From the NCBI RefSeq assembly GCF_004122145.1, contig NZ_SBKQ01000020.1, positions 1-45,470 on the forward strand: a stretch of DNA of 45,470 nucleotides. The letters are read 5' to 3'. This DNA is from Flavobacterium piscinae. Lineage in GTDB: Bacteria > Bacteroidota > Bacteroidia > Flavobacteriales > Flavobacteriaceae. The notes under the pieces were generated by a model. It saw nothing but the letters and a program-made list of their open reading frames with translations, was not told the origin of the DNA and ran no database searches. Position 1 is the first letter of the stretch, and each line of letters begins with the position of its first letter. The translations under genes were made by a program, and so were the position numbers. Below are positions 16,275-25,534 of this stretch, piece by piece.

Positions 16275-17457
16275 TTACTAAGGCATATAATTTTTCAATT
16301 TCTTGTTCAGAATCAATGTGTTCGTGTGACAAATGTAACATTAAATCGTTTTGAAGAGAAGTACTATGATAAATTTTACTGATTTCATTAGCCAAATCTT
16401 CCGGATGCATCGGCGAAATAAGGCCGGTTTTCAAATGAGTAATCTGATCTTTAGCCGTTGGAAAATTAGTCACAACAATCGGTTTACACAAAATCTTTGC
16501 CTCATCAATAGCAATCGATTTACCTTCGTATCGGGAAGGTTGCACATACACCGATGCTCTTTGTACAAAGGAATACGGATTGGCTTGTAATCCTAAAAAC
16601 AAAAAACGCTTTTGTAGACCATAGCGGGCAACTTGTGCTTCAAGAGACAGTCGCTCGCTTCCATCTCCTATCAAAAGCCATTGAACATCCAGGCCTTGCT
16701 CAACCAATAGTTTACAGGTTTCAACGGCTAAATCACACCCTTTTTCAGGACTAAGACGGGCTACCGTAATCAAGGTAAAAGGAGTCCAATCGATAACCTT
16801 TTCAGGTTCTTTAGTGGCTAACTGGCGAATTAACTTAGCGGAAACAATATTGTGGATAACAGCAAAGCGAGAAGTTAAGGTAGGAAAGGTGGTTTTTAAA
16901 TCGGTAACACATTCCGGCGAAACCGTGATCACCCAATCCAATTGAGTAAAATAAGGCAAATCAAACGAAGGTTTCATGCCGGATTGAGAATAGTTCGTAT
17001 GTATCCAACCTATCTTTTGCTTGGCAGTAACGTTGTCCACCACATAGTAAATAGACGATTTCTCCAAAAACCCGATGGCCACATCATAGGGATTTTCCAA
17101 ATTGGGGATGGCCTCTCGCAAATTTAACCAAGCCGACTGTTCTGCAGCTCCTTTATTCCGTATAAATTTAGTTTTTAACGAATAGATCAGACGATGAAAA
17201 AGCAACGAAATTCTTCCGGATTTCAACAAGTTTAAACAAGTAGACACTAAGCCACCGGTAAAAACCGAATAATGACCCTGAGGTGTGAGTAGTGTAACAG
17301 CCTCCGGAATACTCGACAGGAATAATCCTTTGCGTTGAAAAACCAATAAGTCAACTGTATAGCAATCAAAATCAAGGGTGTTCAGGAGGTTCACAAGGCT
17401 TTTTTCACCTCCTCCTGCATCCAATGAGGGTATGACAAACAACAGTTTCTTTTTCAT
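16267..17457 (-). CDS. GT4 family glycosyltransferase, paralogue of its neighbour
   Basis: 396 aa, GT-B fold: MKKKLLFVIPSLDAGGGEKS at the N-terminus, then TVARLSPEKGCDLAVETC, then RYEGKSIAIDEAKILCKP (about residues 309-326), again the EGKS subgroup. The start codon follows the upstream stop without a gap (TAAATG), and the 3' end overlaps the next start by 8 bp, so translational coupling through this stretch is likely. Substrate unknown. Confidence 0.85.
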   Translation of the reverse strand: MKKKLLFVIPSLDAGGGEKSLVNLLNTLDFDCYTVDLLVFQRKGLFLSSIPEAVTLLTPQGHYSVFTGGLVSTCLNLLKSGRISLLFHRLIYSLKTKFIRNKGAAEQSAWLNLREAIPNLENPYDVAIGFLEKSSIYYVVDNVTAKQKIGWIHTNYSQSGMKPSFDLPYFTQLDWVITVSPECVTDLKTTFPTLTSRFAVIHNIVSAKLIRQLATKEPEKVIDWTPFTLITVARLSPEKGCDLAVETCKLLVEQGLDVQWLLIGDGSERLSLEAQVARYGLQKRFLFLGLQANPYSFVQRASVYVQPSRYEGKSIAIDEAKILCKPIVVTNFPTAKDQITHLKTGLISPMHPEDLANEISKIYHSTSLQNDLMLHLSHEHIDSEQEIEKLYALVNG

Positions 17458-18615
17458 TTACGCCAGTGTTGCTAAATATTCCCCTGCTTTATAAGACATC
17501 GATTGAATGCGGGGGATCTCTTTCGTAAGAATCTCACGAAGTTCCGTTTCATCTCGCTTTAATTCTTCAAACTTTTGAATCAATTTCTCCGTATCGGCAA
17601 TTTCGTTGATTCCCAACACCAATCGCTCAAAACCAAAAATATCTTTAGCAATACCCTTGGATTTGATACTGTAACCCAACACCATGGTTGGAACATAATT
17701 AGAATAGGCGGCAATGGTAGCATGCGTCCGTGCTCCGATAAAGAAACGCATACGGGCAATATACCCTTTATATTGAATCGCGTTCAAAGTATCCGGCAAC
17801 AAAATTACCCGCGGATGATCTTGAAACCGCTCATAAAAAGCAACTAACATTTCATAATCATTGTTGCCCGGTATCATCACATGCGGTGTCAAAGCTACCG
17901 TCAGGGTAGTAGTGTCCAAAATATGTTGAATCAAATGTTGGGCTGCCTCTTTAGAGGCCTGATTGCGTTTCCATACCAACGGACTGTAATTAAAGCCGAT
18001 GGTGTTATTTTCTTGCCAACCTTCCGGCAAGGGAAGCTCTTCTTTAACCATCGTAAAAGCACCATCAGCACAAAGCTTAACATTTGCTATTCCATGCTGA
18101 TTTAATACTGCTTCCGTTAGGGTTTCGCGAACCAACAACAAATCAAATTGTTTCAAATCGGCAATTTTAGCCGGAGATAAATCCTCTTCCCCTATTGAGG
18201 CTCCCCACAAAACCAATTTTTTTCCGGCTTTTTTTATATACTCATCCACCACATACAACCACGGTTGCTCACCATAACAATAATTATCACCTCCCACAGA
18301 CAACAACAAATCATAATGGGGTATCAAATCCAAAAGACGTTTATGCATGGTCTTATGGGCAAAAGCCTCCGAGTGATGCACTTTAACATGATATAAACTT
18401 ATAAACCAATCCAAACTAAATTTGGCGATAGGCTGTGGTTGCACATCATAAATTTTTGAAATCCCTGTAAAATCTGTATCCGAGGCAGGGTCCCAAGAAG
18501 CTAAATCCAAAGTGGCATGGGGTAAACTTTTTTTAATAATCGGAATAGCTGACCTTACAATGGCTTCACAACCCCTGTTTTTACTCCCACCGTGAAAGTA
18601 CAATAAGATTTTCAT
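17458..18615 (-). CDS. Polysaccharide pyruvyl transferase family protein
   Basis: 385 aa. N-terminal YFHGGSKNRGCEAIVRSAIP (glycine loop of the family), LLSVGGDNYCYG (about residues 107-118), ALTPHVMIPGNNDYEMLV in the middle, and C-terminal FIGARTHATIAAYSNYVP (about 294-311) followed by GYSIKSKGIAKDIFG. The conserved R-x-H-A/S in the C-terminal block matches the PEP-binding region of pyruvyl transferases. It is only distantly similar to the family member at 2789-4123, so the two likely act on different sugars. Cytoplasmic. Confidence 0.85.
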   Translation of the reverse strand: MKILLYFHGGSKNRGCEAIVRSAIPIIKKSLPHATLDLASWDPASDTDFTGISKIYDVQPQPIAKFSLDWFISLYHVKVHHSEAFAHKTMHKRLLDLIPHYDLLLSVGGDNYCYGEQPWLYVVDEYIKKAGKKLVLWGASIGEEDLSPAKIADLKQFDLLLVRETLTEAVLNQHGIANVKLCADGAFTMVKEELPLPEGWQENNTIGFNYSPLVWKRNQASKEAAQHLIQHILDTTTLTVALTPHVMIPGNNDYEMLVAFYERFQDHPRVILLPDTLNAIQYKGYIARMRFFIGARTHATIAAYSNYVPTMVLGYSIKSKGIAKDIFGFERLVLGINEIADTEKLIQKFEELKRDETELREILTKEIPRIQSMSYKAGEYLATLA

Positions 18616-18622
18616 ACAATTT

Positions 18623-19651
18623 TTATTTATTTCTTCTGTAACTGTAATAGGTTAAAATAAACAGTAAACAGACCTGTTGATACTTGATGCAATATAATGT
18701 AATTTTTTGAAACATCGATTTGGCTTGTTTTAATCTATGCCATTCGTTGTTAAAAATGCCCTTAACCGAATCATTCCGAAGCATAGCACGAACATACTTA
18801 TATTTCTTTATAAACGGCAATCCATTGGAAGGTTTTAAATAAATAAAAGTGTATGAAACCACTTTATTGGCCAAACGAATGGATTTTTGTTTTTGTAATA
18901 CCTTATCAGAAAGCGATAATGGAATCACCTTTTTAATATCAAATTGATATACTTGTAATGCTCGTTGAAAATAATCTTTTTCTAACAAATTACGGGTGGC
19001 ACTTCCGGTAACTTCACGATAAAAATAACCGGAAAAATCCAAATACAGAACAGCTGTAGCGAAATGAAAAGCCTGTAGATTAAAAAAACCGTCTTCTCCC
19101 AAGGCAATCCCTTGAGGAAAATGAACAGCATTTTGATGAAGTAATTCTCTTTTATACAACTTTGTACAGCAAGTATTCAAACCATCCTCTGCAAACATAT
19201 AGGGTAAAAGAGTTGTTTCAATATAATCTTTTTTCAAAGCTACGCCAGCCTGAAAAGGTAGTTTATAATGTATGTGCGAACCATCCTGTTCTTGGATAAA
19301 GTTAGAAAAAACAATATCAGTTCGATTGTCCAAAGCAGCCGTAAACAACTTGTGATAATACTCAGGTGTAATCGTATCATCGGCATCCACAAATCCAATA
19401 TAATCCCCTTGAGCAACGTCCACCCCATTATTTCTGGCAACACTAACGCCTTGATTAGGTTGATTGATTAGAGTAATCCGCGAATCAGTGGCTTGATAAG
19501 AGGCTATAATTTGTGCACTAGTATCTTTGGACCCATCGTTCACAAAAATAAATTCGAGTTCGGGGAGAGTTTGACGTAAAAGTGATTCTATACAGTCTTT
19601 AAGGTACTTTTCGGCATTATAAACAGGTATGATGACGGATACGTTTACCAT
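18623..19651 (-). CDS. GT2 family glycosyltransferase
   Basis: 342 aa from the ATG at 19649-19651. The frame continues upstream, but only this start gives the canonical MVNVSVIIPVYNAEKYLKDC N-terminus and a clean 4-bp gap from the upstream stop. Further motifs: FVNDGSKDTS (about residues 37-46) and the metal-binding FVDADD (about 88-93). A C-terminal region with aromatic and basic residues is probably membrane-peripheral. It adds one sugar in the repeat unit; donor unknown. Confidence 0.85.
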   Translation of the reverse strand: MVNVSVIIPVYNAEKYLKDCIESLLRQTLPELEFIFVNDGSKDTSAQIIASYQATDSRITLINQPNQGVSVARNNGVDVAQGDYIGFVDADDTITPEYYHKLFTAALDNRTDIVFSNFIQEQDGSHIHYKLPFQAGVALKKDYIETTLLPYMFAEDGLNTCCTKLYKRELLHQNAVHFPQGIALGEDGFFNLQAFHFATAVLYLDFSGYFYREVTGSATRNLLEKDYFQRALQVYQFDIKKVIPLSLSDKVLQKQKSIRLANKVVSYTFIYLKPSNGLPFIKKYKYVRAMLRNDSVKGIFNNEWHRLKQAKSMFQKITLYCIKYQQVCLLFILTYYSYRRNK

Positions 19652-19655
19652 TCTT

Positions 19656-20675
19656 TTAAACTGAATAATAATCCTTGTACCATTGCACAAAAGCAGCAAC
19701 CCCTACTTTGATATCAGTGTTGGGATTATAATTAAAATCTTGGATTAAATCGTCCACATCAGCCCATGTTTGCTCTACATCACCGGGTTGCATAGGCAAC
19801 CATTCTTTAATGGCCTTTTTACCGGTTACTTCTTCAATAGCCTCTATAAAATCAAGAAGTTTAACGGGTGCACTATTCCCAATATTATACACTTTGTAAC
19901 GAGGTTGAATGGTTCCGGCCTCAAATGCCGAAATAATTTTGGAAATCCCGCCTACAATATCATCAATATACGTAAAATCGCGAGACAAATTCCCGTGATT
20001 AAATACCTTGATAGGCTTATCATGCAAAATGGCATCCGTAAATAAAAACATCGCCATATCCGGTCGACCCCAAGGGCCGTAAACTGTAAAAAACCGCAAG
20101 CCAATGGTTTGAATTCCAAACAAATGACTATACGTATGTGCCATTAATTCATTCGACTTTTTGGTAGCGGCATACAAACTTATCGGATGATCTACAATAT
20201 CAGTTGTTGAAAAAGGCACCTTATCATTCAATCCGTACACACTGGAACTACTGGCATAAATGAGTTTGTTCACCCCGTAATTTCGGCACCCTTCTAAGAT
20301 AGTTAAAAAACCGTTGATATTACTATCCAAATAAGCAAAGGGTTGCTCCAAACTATACCGAACACCGGCTTGAGCAGCCAAATGACAAACCAAATCAAAC
20401 CCCTGCTCTTTAAATAAAGCATCAAGGGCAGACCTGTCTTCTAAATTAAGTTTAAAAAAAGTAAATTGTTGCTTATGTTTATCTCCTTGATAAGATTGAT
20501 TATAAATAAAGGAGGACCCCTCTATACCAAGTTGTGTTAACCGTCCTAATTTGAGATGTACATCATAATAATCATTCAGATTATCTAACCCAACCACGGT
20601 ATACCCTGCCAAAAGTAATTTTTCCGACAAATGATAACCGATAAATCCGGCTGCTCCTGTAACTAATACTTTCAT
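19656..20675 (-). CDS. UDP-glucuronate 4-epimerase-like SDR enzyme
   Basis: 339 aa extended short-chain dehydrogenase/reductase. NAD-binding GAAGFIGYH (residues 7-15), the GLDNLNDYYDVHLKLGRL segment characteristic of UDP-glucuronate 4-epimerases, catalytic SSSSVYG (about 140-146) and YAATK (about 166-170). It would convert UDP-GlcA, made by the UDP-glucose dehydrogenase encoded at 23145-24536, to UDP-GalA. It lies 5 bp downstream of the dTDP-glucose dehydratase gene. The assignment is strong at subfamily level; the exact substrate is inferred. Confidence 0.85.
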   Translation of the reverse strand: MKVLVTGAAGFIGYHLSEKLLLAGYTVVGLDNLNDYYDVHLKLGRLTQLGIEGSSFIYNQSYQGDKHKQQFTFFKLNLEDRSALDALFKEQGFDLVCHLAAQAGVRYSLEQPFAYLDSNINGFLTILEGCRNYGVNKLIYASSSSVYGLNDKVPFSTTDIVDHPISLYAATKKSNELMAHTYSHLFGIQTIGLRFFTVYGPWGRPDMAMFLFTDAILHDKPIKVFNHGNLSRDFTYIDDIVGGISKIISAFEAGTIQPRYKVYNIGNSAPVKLLDFIEAIEEVTGKKAIKEWLPMQPGDVEQTWADVDDLIQDFNYNPNTDIKVGVAAFVQWYKDYYSV

Positions 20676-20680
20676 CCGCT

Positions 20681-21739
20681 TTATTTAGAGTTCATATATT
20701 GTGCTTCATAATACCGCTGGTATTCCCCGGAGGTAACATGCGAAAGCCATTCTTCATGAGTCAAAAACCAATCAATGGTGGCTTCCAAACCTTCTTCAAA
20801 TGTAACCGAGGGTTGCCAACCCAATTCACGGTTGATTTTACCGGCATCAATCGCATAACGCAAATCATGGCCCGGTCGATCCTTCACAAAAGTAATCAAT
20901 TGGGCAGAAGTGCCCGGTTCACGGTGTAATTTAACATCCATCTTTTCACACAACAACCGAACCAAGTCGATGTTTTTCCATTCGTTAAATCCGCCAATAT
21001 TGTAGGTTTCGTGATTCTTACCCGCATGAAAAACCAAGTCTATCGCCACAGCATGATCAAGTACATACAACCAATCACGCGTATAATTGCCATCGCCATA
21101 AACAGGCAAAGGTCGATTATGAATAATATTATGGATAAACAAGGGAATCAACTTCTCCGGAAAATGATTCGGCCCGTAATTGTTGGAACAATTGGTAATA
21201 ACATAAGGTAATCCATAGGTTTCGCCATAAGCCCGAACAAAATGATCGGAAGCGGCTTTAGAGGCAGAATAAGGCGAATTAGGAGCATACGGGGTAGTTT
21301 CGGTAAACAATCCGGTTTCCCCCAAAGTACCATACACCTCATCGGTCGAAACATGATAAAAACGTTTTCCTTCTTTAACATTTCCCCATAATGCTCGTGC
21401 CGCATTCAATAAGTTCATGGTTCCCATTACATTGGTTCTAACAAAGGCCAACGGATCCGTAATAGAACGGTCCACATGCGATTCAGCAGCCAAATGAATA
21501 ACCCCGTCAAAGGATTCTTTTTGAAAAAAAGCCATAATAAAATCCACGTCCGTAATGTCGCCTTTCACAAAACGATAATTGGGTAAGTGTTCAATATCAG
21601 CAATGTTTTCTAAATTACCGGCATAGGTCAACGCATCCAAATTAACAATTTGATACGCTGGATAACGGGTCACAAAACGCCGCACAACATGCGACCCTAT
21701 AAACCCTGCTCCTCCGGTAATTAAAATTTTTTTCATCAA
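20681..21739 (-). CDS. rfbB: dTDP-glucose 4,6-dehydratase
   Basis: 352 aa SDR enzyme: [10 protein letters not shown] (residues 8-17), HLAAESHVDRSI (about 83-94), STDEVYG (about 129-135) and YSASKAASDHFV (about 157-168), all signature of RfbB/RmlB. It makes dTDP-4-keto-6-deoxyglucose from dTDP-glucose. The usual partners rfbA, rfbC and rfbD are not in the window, so the intermediate must be made from dTDP-glucose supplied elsewhere and finished elsewhere. A 121-bp gap with heptamer array 4 precedes it, the largest gap between the core nucleotide-sugar genes. Confidence 0.92.
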   Translation of the reverse strand: MMKKILITGGAGFIGSHVVRRFVTRYPAYQIVNLDALTYAGNLENIADIEHLPNYRFVKGDITDVDFIMAFFQKESFDGVIHLAAESHVDRSITDPLAFVRTNVMGTMNLLNAARALWGNVKEGKRFYHVSTDEVYGTLGETGLFTETTPYAPNSPYSASKAASDHFVRAYGETYGLPYVITNCSNNYGPNHFPEKLIPLFIHNIIHNRPLPVYGDGNYTRDWLYVLDHAVAIDLVFHAGKNHETYNIGGFNEWKNIDLVRLLCEKMDVKLHREPGTSAQLITFVKDRPGHDLRYAIDAGKINRELGWQPSVTFEEGLEATIDWFLTHEEWLSHVTSGEYQRYYEAQYMNSK

Positions 21740-21860
21740 ACAATAAAATTACTTCTTTAAAACAACACTAAACGCTATATTCTAAACGCTAAATTCTATC
21801 CTACAAACTCCAAACCAACAACCGACAACCAACAACCGACAACAGACAACCGACAACAGA
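21740..21860. other. Intra-operon gap with 15-bp direct repeat and heptamers
   Basis: This gap separates rfbB from the UDP-HexNAc dehydrogenase gene. Around 21767-21800 a segment of about 15 bp (AAACGCTA followed by TTCTA) occurs twice in tandem with small changes. The heptamer array follows at 21817-21865. I see no match to the -7 promoter consensus on the minus strand, nor a terminator. Confidence 0.5.
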
Positions 21861-21865
21861 CTACA
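21817..21865 (+). repeat. GAMAACM heptamer array 4 (7 units), crossing a stop codon
   Basis: Seven units in phase (two read AACAACC, the last GACTACA). The final unit spans the reverse-strand stop codon (CTA, 21861-21863) of the dehydrogenase gene 21861-23138. This is the second case in the window where an array of this heptamer runs up to or over the stop codon of a minus-strand gene. Confidence 0.85.
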
Positions 21866-23138
21866 ACTTCCCATCAACCTCATGACCTAAAATACCTTTT
21901 ACATCATAAACTACGGAAATGTCTTTCTTCAATTTTCCAAAATCCAGCGATAAAAATTCGTTATGAGCCACCCCTAAAACGATACCGTCATATTGCTCAT
22001 CCATCAATTCATTTTGCAACGTTAAATTATATTCATGTTGCACTTCTGCCGCACTGGCCCAAGGGTCATGAATCGTTACATCAATTCCATAATCGGTCAA
22101 AGCATGAATAACATCTACAATTTTAGTATTGCGTACATCCGGACAATTTTCTTTAAAAGTAATACCCAACACCAATACCTTAGCCGAGTTAATGGTAATT
22201 CCTTTTTTAATCATTAATTTAACCACTTGCGAAGCTACATAATCACCCATACTGTCATTCAGTCGTCTTCCGGCTAAAATAATCTCAGGATGATAACCCG
22301 CCTCTTGTGCTTTTTGAGCCAAATAATAGGGGTCAACCCCTATACAATGTCCGCCCACTAGTCCGGGTTTAAACGGTAAAAAATTCCACTTGGTACCGGC
22401 AGCGGCCAAAACAGCTTGTGTATCAATCTCAAGCATATTGAAAATCTTGGCCAATTCATTCACAAAAGCGATATTGATGTCGCGTTGCGAATTTTCAATT
22501 ACTTTAGCTGCTTCCGCCACTTTAATGGTGGGGGCCAAATGCGTTCCGGCTGTAATAACGGATTGATATAAATCATCCACTTTTTTTCCGATTTCAGGAG
22601 TTGAACCGGCGGTAACTTTTAATATTTTTTCTACCGTATGTTCTTTATCGCCCGGATTAATGCGTTCCGGTGAATAACCGGCAAAAAAATCAACATTAAA
22701 ACGTAATCCACTTATTTTTTCAAGCACCGGTACACATTCTTCTTCCGTGACCCCGGGATAAACAGTTGATTCGTAAATCACAATGTCCCCCTTCTTTAAA
22801 ACTTTACCAACCGATTCACTCGATTTATACAACGGTGTCAAATCGGGTCGGTTGTTTTTGTCAACCGGAGTGGGAACGGTCACGATATAGTAATTGCAAT
22901 CGCGAATATCCGCCAAATCAGCAGAACAAAACAATCCGTTTTGGTCATTGGATCCGGACTTTAATACCGATTGTAATAATTCCTTTGAAACTTCCAAAGT
23001 GGTGTCTAATCCCTCATTAAGCTCTCTTACACGCTGTAGATTGATATCAAAACCAACAACAGGATATTTTGTAGCAAACAACCTTGCCAAAGGCAATCCC
23101 ACATATCCCAAACCAATTACTGCTATTTTAATATCCAT
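21861..23138 (-). CDS. UDP-N-acetylhexosamine 6-dehydrogenase (TviB/WbpO-like)
   Basis: 425 aa nucleotide-sugar dehydrogenase. NAD-binding AVIGLGYVGLPLA (residues 6-18), the YYIVTVPTPVDKNNRPDLTP segment (about 88-107) typical of UDP-GlcNAc/GalNAc dehydrogenases, catalytic Cys in GGHCIGVDPYYL (about 260-271), and the C-terminal FKENCPDVRNTKIVDV segment. With the 4-epimerase at 24548-25534 it resembles the TviB-TviC pair of Vi antigen, giving UDP-GalNAcA. It could equally oxidise UDP-GlcNAc or UDP-ManNAc. Its stop codon lies inside heptamer array 4. It starts 6 bp after the UDP-glucose dehydrogenase gene. Confidence 0.87.
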   Translation of the reverse strand: MDIKIAVIGLGYVGLPLARLFATKYPVVGFDINLQRVRELNEGLDTTLEVSKELLQSVLKSGSNDQNGLFCSADLADIRDCNYYIVTVPTPVDKNNRPDLTPLYKSSESVGKVLKKGDIVIYESTVYPGVTEEECVPVLEKISGLRFNVDFFAGYSPERINPGDKEHTVEKILKVTAGSTPEIGKKVDDLYQSVITAGTHLAPTIKVAEAAKVIENSQRDINIAFVNELAKIFNMLEIDTQAVLAAAGTKWNFLPFKPGLVGGHCIGVDPYYLAQKAQEAGYHPEIILAGRRLNDSMGDYVASQVVKLMIKKGITINSAKVLVLGITFKENCPDVRNTKIVDVIHALTDYGIDVTIHDPWASAAEVQHEYNLTLQNELMDEQYDGIVLGVAHNEFLSLDFGKLKKDISVVYDVKGILGHEVDGKL

Positions 23139-23144
23139 ATTAAT

Positions 23145-24536
23145 TTATGAACCAATTGCTTGGTATTTAAACCCTATTCGGGTTAATAATGCTTTGTCTA
23201 ATAAATTTCTGCCGTCAAACACAAAAGCAGGCTTATTCATCTGGGCATATATTCTTTCCCAATCATACGTTTTAAATTCATCCCATTCTGTAAGCAACGC
23301 AATAGCATGAGCTCCTTTGCAAGCTTCATACGGGTCCGAAGCCACGGTAATATGCTCTTTATTTTCAGCCTCCGTACGACTGCCCAAATAAGTCAAATCC
23401 GATAAAATTTGAGCATAACTCACCTTCGGATCAAAAACTACTATATTCGCTTGCTCAAACAACAAGTTATCCGCCACATAAATAGCAGCCGACTCACGGG
23501 TATCATTCGTATCCTTCTTAAAAGCCCAACCTAAAAAGGTAATTTGTTTATCGGCAACCGTATTATATAAAGTAGTGACAATATTTTTTGCAAATCGGTT
23601 TTTTTGATGATCATTCATAATAATCACCTGTTCCCAATAATCGGCCACTTCATGTAAACCATACGATTTAGCAATATAAACCAAATTCAAAATGTCTTTT
23701 TGAAAACAAGAACCACCAAAACCAACAGAAGCCTTTAAAAATTTAGGTCCAATTCTACTGTCCATCCCAATGGCTTTGGCTACTTCATTTACATTAGCCC
23801 CTGTCTTTTCACACAATTCAGAAATGGCATTAATAGAAGAAACACGTTGAGCTAAAAAGGCATTAGCAACCAATTTAGAAAGCTCTGATGACCATACATT
23901 GGTAGTCAAAATCTTATCCTTAGGTACCCAATTGGCATACACCTCAACCAACGCTTGGATCGCTTGTTCTCCTTCGGCATTGGTTTCTCCACCAATTAAT
24001 ACCCGATCCGGATGAAATAAATCTTCTACCGCTGTCCCCTCTGCCAAAAACTCCGGATTCGAAAGTATTTGAAACTTAACCCCGTTACCGGTATTATGCA
24101 ATATACTCTTAATCGCTTCTGCTGTCCGAACCGGCAAGGTCGATTTTTCTACAACAATTTTGTTTGTTTTAGATACCCTAGCAATTTGTCGGGCACACAA
24201 CTCAATATATTTTAAATCAGCCGCTAAACCCTTACCCGAACCATAGGTTTTAGTAGGGGTATTCACTGATATAAATATCATTTCAGCTTCATCAATAGCC
24301 TTATCTACATCGGTAGAAAAAAATAAATTTCTTCCCCTCGCTTCGGCTACCACTTCGCTCAAACCCGGCTCATAAATAGGTATATTATTAACATCTGGAT
24401 CGTTCCATAACTTGATTCGCTGCTCATTCAAATCAACCACAGTAACTTGAATATGCGGACATTTTTGTGCAATTACAGCCATCGTAGGTCCCCCTACATA
24501 ACCGGCTCCAATGCAGCAAATTTTTGTAATTTTCAT
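23145..24536 (-). CDS. ugd: UDP-glucose 6-dehydrogenase, long (eukaryote-like) type
   Basis: 463 aa. Begins [20 protein letters not shown] with the [11 protein letters not shown] site. The segment [20 protein letters not shown], the [12 protein letters not shown] stretch, and catalytic Cys in [17 protein letters not shown] (about residue 275) match the longer UGDH type found in animals and Bacteroidota rather than the short enterobacterial Ugd. It oxidises UDP-glucose to UDP-glucuronate, feeding the 4-epimerase at 19656-20675. It sits between two genes of the UDP-HexNAc branch, 11 bp from the epimerase gene and 6 bp from the dehydrogenase gene. Confidence 0.92.
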   Translation of the reverse strand: MKITKICCIGAGYVGGPTMAVIAQKCPHIQVTVVDLNEQRIKLWNDPDVNNIPIYEPGLSEVVAEARGRNLFFSTDVDKAIDEAEMIFISVNTPTKTYGSGKGLAADLKYIELCARQIARVSKTNKIVVEKSTLPVRTAEAIKSILHNTGNGVKFQILSNPEFLAEGTAVEDLFHPDRVLIGGETNAEGEQAIQALVEVYANWVPKDKILTTNVWSSELSKLVANAFLAQRVSSINAISELCEKTGANVNEVAKAIGMDSRIGPKFLKASVGFGGSCFQKDILNLVYIAKSYGLHEVADYWEQVIIMNDHQKNRFAKNIVTTLYNTVADKQITFLGWAFKKDTNDTRESAAIYVADNLLFEQANIVVFDPKVSYAQILSDLTYLGSRTEAENKEHITVASDPYEACKGAHAIALLTEWDEFKTYDWERIYAQMNKPAFVFDGRNLLDKALLTRIGFKYQAIGS

Positions 24537-24547
24537 GCTATATAAAT

Positions 24548-25534
24548 TTATTGTAAGTTATGCCAATACCAATCAACCGCCTCTTTTAGTCCTTCACTAA
24601 ACGAATAGCGAGGTTGGTAATGGAGTAATCGTTTTGCTTTCTCAACACTCGCTAACGAATGCGGAATATCTCCTGCTCGGTTAGGGCCATAAACAATGTC
24701 CACAGAAGCAATTTTTGAATCATAGTGCGTTAAATACTCTTTCAACAATGTCACCATTTGATTCAATGTCGTTCTGTCACCATAAGCAGTGTTGTAAACT
24801 GTATTAACAGCCTCCGGATTTTGCGTAAGCATGGCCAATTCATTCATTTGAACAACATTGTCAATATAGGTAAAATCCCTTGAAAAAAGTCCATCCCCAT
24901 TAATCACCGGACTTTCGTGTTGCATTAATAATTTCACAAACTTAGGAATCACCGCAGCATAAGCACCATCGGGGTCTTGTCGTCTGCCAAACACATTAAA
25001 ATAACGCAATCCAATCGTTTCCAAACCATAAGTTCTACTGAAAATTTCAGCATACAATTCATTCACGTATTTGGTAATGGCATAAGGCGAAAGCGGTTTA
25101 CCGATAACCTCCTCTACCTTCGGCAAAGATTCAGAATCCCCATAGGTTGAAGAACTAGCTGCATAAATAAATCGTTTCACTTGTGCATCTCTACTCGCAA
25201 CCAACATGTTTAAAAAACCGGAAACATTCACCTCATTAGACGTAATCGGATCATGAATAGACCTCGGCACCGAACCCAAAGCAGCTTGATGTAACACATA
25301 GTCTACTCCTTCTACCGCCCTTTGACACATTTTCAAATCCCTAATATCTCCCTCAATAAGTTGAAAACCCTGATTTTGTAAAAAAGGCTCAATATTACGT
25401 CGATGTCCGGTTGCAAAATTATCCAAACAACGAACTTGATGCCCTTTTTCTAAAAAATACTGACAAAGATTAGAACCAATAAATCCTGCCCCACCGGTTA
25501 TGAGGATTGTATGTATTTGTTTTAAACTATTCAT
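24548..25534 (-). CDS. UDP-N-acetylglucosamine 4-epimerase (WbpP/TviC-like)
   Basis: 328 aa SDR epimerase: [20 protein letters not shown] (residues about 12-31), [11 protein letters not shown] (about 38-48, typical of the WbpP/TviC group), SSSTYGDSE (about 125-133) and [11 protein letters not shown] (about 149-159), then [20 protein letters not shown]. It should interconvert UDP-GlcNAc and UDP-GalNAc or their uronates. Its ATG overlaps the upstream stop by one base (TAATG), so it is translated right after the Wzc-like kinase. Confidence 0.85.
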   Translation of the reverse strand: MNSLKQIHTILITGGAGFIGSNLCQYFLEKGHQVRCLDNFATGHRRNIEPFLQNQGFQLIEGDIRDLKMCQRAVEGVDYVLHQAALGSVPRSIHDPITSNEVNVSGFLNMLVASRDAQVKRFIYAASSSTYGDSESLPKVEEVIGKPLSPYAITKYVNELYAEIFSRTYGLETIGLRYFNVFGRRQDPDGAYAAVIPKFVKLLMQHESPVINGDGLFSRDFTYIDNVVQMNELAMLTQNPEAVNTVYNTAYGDRTTLNQMVTLLKEYLTHYDSKIASVDIVYGPNRAGDIPHSLASVEKAKRLLHYQPRYSFSEGLKEAVDWYWHNLQ

